Shown here: piece by piece, positions 59,328-64,000 of the stretch
Numbering within the stretch: the first letter of the stretch is position 1
How the letters are laid out: every line of letters starts with the position of its first letter
Assembly (NCBI RefSeq): GCF_011386835.1
Contig: NC_088796.1
Location: forward strand, 31,389,011 to 31,453,010
Length of the DNA stretch: 64,000 nucleotides
Source of the DNA: Chrysemys picta bellii
Lineage: Eukaryota > Chordata > Testudines > Emydidae
Reading direction: 5' to 3'
The notes under the pieces: model-generated
Told to the model about the DNA's origin: nothing
Database searches by the model: none
What the model saw: the letters and a program-made list of their open reading frames with translations, nothing else
Program-made: the position numbers and the translations under genes

Positions 59328-59664
59328 GCCTAGATGGAGTGGTGTAATTTCCCCTCCCAGCTAGCTTAGAAGCTGAAAAATTGGAACCCACTCTTCTGAG
59401 TGGCTTGTTTTTGTTGGGCGTCCTCTGTTTATGAATCCATAAAAGAATGTCCTGAGGCCAGGGAATGAAACTACTGTTGGTGAGAACATTCTTCTGGCTG
59501 GTGATTCTTCCCATTGTCCTATGCGTTCTACGTGCAATACTTCAAGTATATACTTGTTTCCACAAAACCAATACATGTTACAGATGCACAGCTTTGTGCT
59601 CATGTGCCCACTTTTTATTCCAAAATATCCAGTAAGTTGTATATCCCCACTTTGTTTTAAGAGA

Positions 59665-59830
59665 TGTGCTGGCCGCCACTTCCCACAGCCCCCTTTGGCC
59701 TGGAGCAGCGAACTGCGGTCAGTGGGAGCTGCAATCGGCTGAACCTGCAAAGGCGGGAGGTAAACAAACTGGCCCAGCCCGCCAGGGGGCTTACCCTGGT
59801 GGGCCATGTGCCAAAGGTTGCTGATCCCTG
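59665..59830. mobile_element. hAT-type element, right-end fragment
   Basis: Ends GCCAAAGGTTGCTGATCCCTG-type sequence (about 59810-59830), the reverse of a CAGGGATCAGCAACC end. The preceding GGGAGCTGCAATCGGCTG block is typical of the family's interior. The left end is missing. Confidence 0.6.
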
Positions 59831-60957
59831 AACTAGAGTTTATTTCAGCTTTAAAATCTCTCTCTTTAAAGCAGAGAGTGTTTGTCCTCCTGCTAATAAT
59901 ACCCGACAGCGCTATTCATCTGTATTTATTACTAATTACTATTAATGATTGTATATTCGGGGCATTCTTTTAATGCATGCAGCTGTTAGTTAAACACTTC
60001 TCCATAATACCTCATTGGTAGGTGCTTTTAGAATTTCAGTAGATAAATTACTGTTTATGTAAGTGATTCATCCTAAAAGGTAATTGTAGAAAATTAAATA
60101 CAAATGTTAAGGGATCAGGGAAAGTAAGAATTCAGCTTTACTCAGTTAATGTTACTCACATTTCCTTTCTGATACTCAGTTTGTTTTTCTAGAAGGTTCT
60201 TATTTCTTTTTGATGCCTTTCTTTCCTTGCTGTTAGAAACTCATTAATGTTGGAAATAAATTGGATCATCATCACTACTACTTACTGTAAAAATAATCTG
60301 TTTTAGAAGGATTATGGTCCCCATCCTGGTCCTATGGAGGTCAGTGGATGTTTTGATACTGCAAAGTGCTGTGTGCCTCTAGCAGAGTGCTCAGGCCAAA
60401 ATATTCAGATCTGGGTGCCTAATTTTAGGCACATAAGCTTGTATTTCTAAATATGTGATCTGATTTTCAGAGGTGATAAACATCCATAATTGCCACTAAA
60501 GTCAATGTTAGTGTGTGGCTGTTCAGCACGTTTGAAAATCAGACCATTTATTTAGGTGCATAAATATGGACTTGGGTGCATACATTTAGGCACCAAGGTT
60601 AGAACATTCTATCTGAGCATGCTGCTTGGAAAAGTGATTAAATATATGTTCAAAAATATTTTCAGCAACTTCTTTCTGTGCTTTCATCATATTTTAACAC
60701 ATCAGGTGCCTAAAAATAGACCTCTGGGCCATCATTGTTAAAGAGTTAATATGATAAGACAAACAAATTTAAAAGCCAAGTTCACTGTGACAAAATTTAT
60801 TTCGATCACTTTTGTCTGTAAAGTGAGCAATACCATAGCTGATGTTTCCCCTTAGACCATACTAATGTGCAGTGGTTTTCAGTGTTCACAAATAAAGACT
60901 TCTAGATATCTGTCAGTAGGTGTATATGTATGTGTGTATATATATATATATATATTT
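59831..60957 (+). other. PARP8 intron 2 with an unclassified repeat
   Basis: About 60410-60730 is rich in GTGCCTAA/TTAGGCAC words in both orientations, typical of an old inverted-repeat transposon with unclear ends. A (TA)n run lies at 60938-60954. Confidence 0.45.
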
Positions 60958-61222
60958 ACCCTCTCTGGCTGTCCAGCTCTGAAGGCAGCAGCGCAGAAGT
61001 AAGGGTGACATGGTAAGGTATTGCCACTCTTACTTCTGCGCTGCTGCTGGCGGGGTGCTGACTTCAGAGCTGGGTGCTTGGCCAACAGCCATCGCTCTCC
61101 TGCCGCCCAGCTCTGAAGTCAGCACAAAAGCAAAGGTGGCAAGACCGCAACTCCCTAAAATAACCTCGTGACCTCCCTGCAACTCCCTTTTGGGTCAGGA
61201 CCCCCAGTTTGAGAAAGTCTTG
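60958..61222. mobile_element. hAT-type element, right-part fragment
   Basis: Right end CCCCCAGTTTGAGAAAGTCT. The interior has two inverted CAGCTCTGAAG/CTTCAGAGCTG blocks and GCAGCAGCGCAGAAGTAAG/CTTACTTCTGCGCTGCTGC arms forming a hairpin. Left end absent. Confidence 0.6.
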
Positions 61223-61249
61223 TCTCTGCCATTAAATCTGTATAGTATA

Positions 61250-61323
61250 TGGTTAAAGCACACAAAAGACCAGATTTCATGGTCCGTGATGCATTTTTCA
61301 TGGCCATAAATTTGGTAGGGCCC
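61250..61323. mobile_element. hAT-like element, end fragment
   Basis: GACCAGATTTCATGGTCCGT to AAATTTGGTAGGGCCCC, a turtle repeat end related to 44449-44948. Only about 75 bp remain. Confidence 0.6.
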
Positions 61324-63170
61324 CATCTGTAGAGCCCCCAGTGCTGTCAAACAACTAAGAGTCAGATTGTGCCCAGCCTTTATGCATGAGAACAAAGGTG
61401 GGGAAGAAGAGTATCCCTCCTCCCCCCATTGCACCCTTGTTTAGGAGCTGGGCACAGTCATCTTTATGAGTTGGATTCTCAGTGGAAAGACTTACATTAA
61501 CTTTATTGGGCTTTGCATTAGGCACTATACTCCCATAGCACATGGACTACATAACAATAGTCCTGCTTTCGGTGCTATATGTTCCAGTGGGAGTGATCCA
61601 TGGCCTTGCCCTCATCCACGCCAGATAGCAGTAAGAAAGGGCATGGCAAATTGCTAAATGTTTGTGGAGTGCCCACCCTCCCACAAGACCCCTGAAGACA
61701 GTTCCTGCATGATCCCCTGTGGTGGGTTGTGGCTTAAAGTAGCAATTGGGCCGTCACTATTCAGGGCCAAATTCTAAGTCTCTTAGACAATTTTTGAGAC
61801 AGACTTCCATTGTGCTTTCTCGGAACTTCCTTGATTAAAGAACTGAAAAAGAAAAAAAGAAGCAAACCTTCCGGCTTTCACCCTGAATAGTAGAAGCATT
61901 GATCAGAAGTAAACCACAGGCATGCCTTATATGTAATGAAATGTAACATTGCAGAAAGAAGACCCTCAAGTGGTAGATAATTAAAGAAATAAGTTCCACT
62001 CCATCAGTATAACAGTCTAAGCATTCAAAAGCATTTGATCAAATATGGTCTAGGATGCAATCTTGAAATCTTGGTTTCTTAAATGTTGTTACAAATGACA
62101 ATTTCATTTTCTGTTCACAGATAGGAATTTCTAATTTATTTATGGATAGTTCTAGAAAATTACAATTTTGCACTAACTGTTTTTTTCCACGTAATATGGC
62201 ATTTATGGCGGACAACATTTGCTTTCAAGTAGGAAAGATAGCCTAAAGGATAGAGATGGCATTCCAGGTCATGGACTTTTCTGCAAATGATAGAATGTTT
62301 TCTTTCTTTCTTTTGCTCTTGTTCATGCTCCCTCTTTCTTTTCCCACCATCTTCAATGTTGATAAATTCATCTTGGATCAGGCCTCTCAACTATCCATAC
62401 TCAGTGAAGATATGAAATTAATTGGGAATGCTTTTGTGTCAAATTAGGAGCTGGAGTTTATGGAGGGTGTATTTAAAAGTCTAGAATGATTCTTTTGTCA
62501 TAAAAGCATTTACTGAGGGCAAACTCCTGATCTCAGTTACACTAACATAAATCTGAAGTAACGCCATTGTGAGTAGATCTACCCTGGGTTTACAGCAGGA
62601 TAAATGAGAGTTTCATTTGGACCGGACTGTTTCAGTGAATCAACATGCAGTTGATTTTTCACACTAGGGGAGCTATGAAGTACAGCGTTCTATTTTATTA
62701 CTGCTATCTTTGAAGACATGCTCATTTTGGAGTACTTTCTTAAATGGTGGGTGACCTGCAGTTTAAGAATGAAAACTTTCTTTCATGCATTCTTATCAAG
62801 TATCTGCCAATGCAGAGGGTAAAGGTAGAATGCGAATTGTCAAAGCTGTACTTTTCTTTTTGTATCTTTTTAAGCCTTAGTATCTGGATACCAGATTGTC
62901 ACTGAAGCCATTCTTAAAACATAATTTGTTAGGCCATATGAACAATCCTTCATCTGTCACTCATATTGAATCAGCATTCAGTATTAACCAAAACAGCATC
63001 AAAGCATTTTATAGGTGAAATCATTAATTGAGAATAAAAATGACCATTTTTTAATATAGAACAATCTGTGAACATGCATAAAAGGGTTTATATTGACTTA
63101 ACTGGCAATAATGTGAGCTGTGGTCATCTCAGAGTGTGTTAGTCCAGAGTGTGGAAATACCATAAAAGAT
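61324..63170 (+). other. PARP8 intron 2; nothing recognised
   Basis: Includes a diverged GTGTAAATCAG-class repeat near 62525-62620. No exon-like coding block was seen. Confidence 0.45.
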
Positions 63171-63178
63171 CACATCTC

Positions 63179-63304
63179 TAGCCCTGTGTGGATATAAAAT
63201 TTGGATCCGCGTTCATCCGCAATCCGCAAACATGATCCACGGATATCCGCATCTGCAGCGTTTGGCAGATATAAAGTGGATATCCACAGATTTTCAGGAC
63301 TCTA
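63179..63304. mobile_element. hAT-type miniature element, 126 bp
   Basis: Ends TAGCCCTGTGTGGATAT and TTTTCAGGACTCTA are inverted. A perfect 8-bp duplication CACATCTC flanks it (63171-63178, 63305-63312). The interior has repeated GGATATCCGC/GATCCGCG words. Confidence 0.88.
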
Positions 63305-63312
63305 CACATCTC

Positions 63313-64000
63313 ACGTTATTTTAGATCCGTAAAGAGCTCTCTGAGGTATAACAAGCCCACGAAACACAAATATTGAGATAATTGATTACTTGTGGAGCCT
63401 GCAGTCTACAAGGGAAGGGTCATTCTCTCCAGGACAAGTCTTCCAGAATTTACTAGTTATTTAAACCAATAAGATTTTATAGAGATTTAATGAAGTTCTA
63501 TATTTAAACCATGCGATAGCATTTTATACTTAGGAGGCTCATTTGTCTTTCAGGATGGTGGAATTTTGCAATTAGGTTTACACGTCCAAAGAGGACCTTT
63601 TATAGGTCCAATATGTGAGTTGAATGGGGAGAAGAGAGAGATTGGGCAAGTCTGTAGAACAATAGGAGGAATATTCTGAAGAAGGAAATTACTTCAGAGG
63701 TTACTGCTGCCAATAAGAGTTTCAAATGAGCTCAGTATGTGGTGTGCAAATTAGGGAGTCAAAAGAATCAGCTAGCCAAAGGGACTTATTCTACTCTTTT
63801 GCAGACCTACTTCCACACATCTCATAGTTTTGCAAATGTTTGAATGACACAAGAGTAGTACACTATTTGGTATATTACGTTGGCTTTCTAAATGTGCACT
63901 TTCTAGAGTTAAATAGTAATGGGGTCTGTGGGCCAAACTCTGCTCTCATTTACACCTGTGCAACCTTATTAACCTCAGTAAGGTTGTGTAGGTTTAAATG
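63313..64000 (+). other. PARP8 intron 2; nothing recognised
   Basis: Unique-looking AT-rich sequence with a GTGTAAAT-type repeat word at the extreme right edge. No exon was recognised. Confidence 0.4.

Noticed and set aside
1..64000. CRISPR arrays, operons, rRNA genes or phage-type defence systems
   Set aside because: The sequence is vertebrate nuclear DNA; no direct-repeat arrays with unique spacers and no prokaryotic gene organisation were seen.

Overview
The window is vertebrate nuclear DNA, most likely from a turtle. It has one host gene start, a dense and layered transposable-element landscape, and no bacterial-style gene organisation. The turtle call is an inference from element families I recognise: many short Penelope-like-element (PLE) tails, CR1 LINE 3' ends, a PIF/Harbinger element with a two-exon Myb/SANT partner gene, and many hAT and Harbinger miniature elements.

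Host gene: near 50.4-52.4 kb, a CpG-rich promoter and 5' leader run into the first coding exon of PARP8 (51296-51386, + strand). The second coding exon is 52317-52371. Splice sites and phases are intact, and the joined reading frame matches the conserved PARP8 N terminus. The rest of the gene must lie beyond the right edge, so about 52.4-64 kb is its intron 2. In human, as I recall, PARP8 lies between EMB and ISL1, so the left 50 kb is probably the gene-poor space upstream of PARP8.

Left and middle (1-50 kb): intergenic DNA built from nested mobile elements. The largest is a 4.8 kb Harbinger element (26241-31062, TTA duplications). It carries a broken DDE transposase on + and a broken Myb/SANT DNA-binding gene on -, and a GC-rich, minisatellite-bearing hAT element sits inside it (26361-27176, 8-bp duplication). 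Several miniature Harbinger relatives with similar ends are scattered around it. A solo LTR (16924-18599) splits a CR1 copy and itself contains a hAT-type element. A 1.7 kb hAT element (45622-47297) is a large fold-back with transposase remnants in both arms. PLE pieces occur at eight or more sites. Five of these have 11-14 bp target duplications, and five sites have inverted-dimer architecture.

Right (52.4-64 kb, PARP8 intron 2): hAT, TA-flanked and MIR-type repeats. No further PARP8 exon was recognised.

I did not find an intact undescribed coding system. The strongest unusual signals are structural: fold-back PLE and hAT insertions with preserved target duplications, a GC-rich palindromic core shared by hAT elements with different ends, and a strong CTCF-like motif inside an LTR-like repeat.
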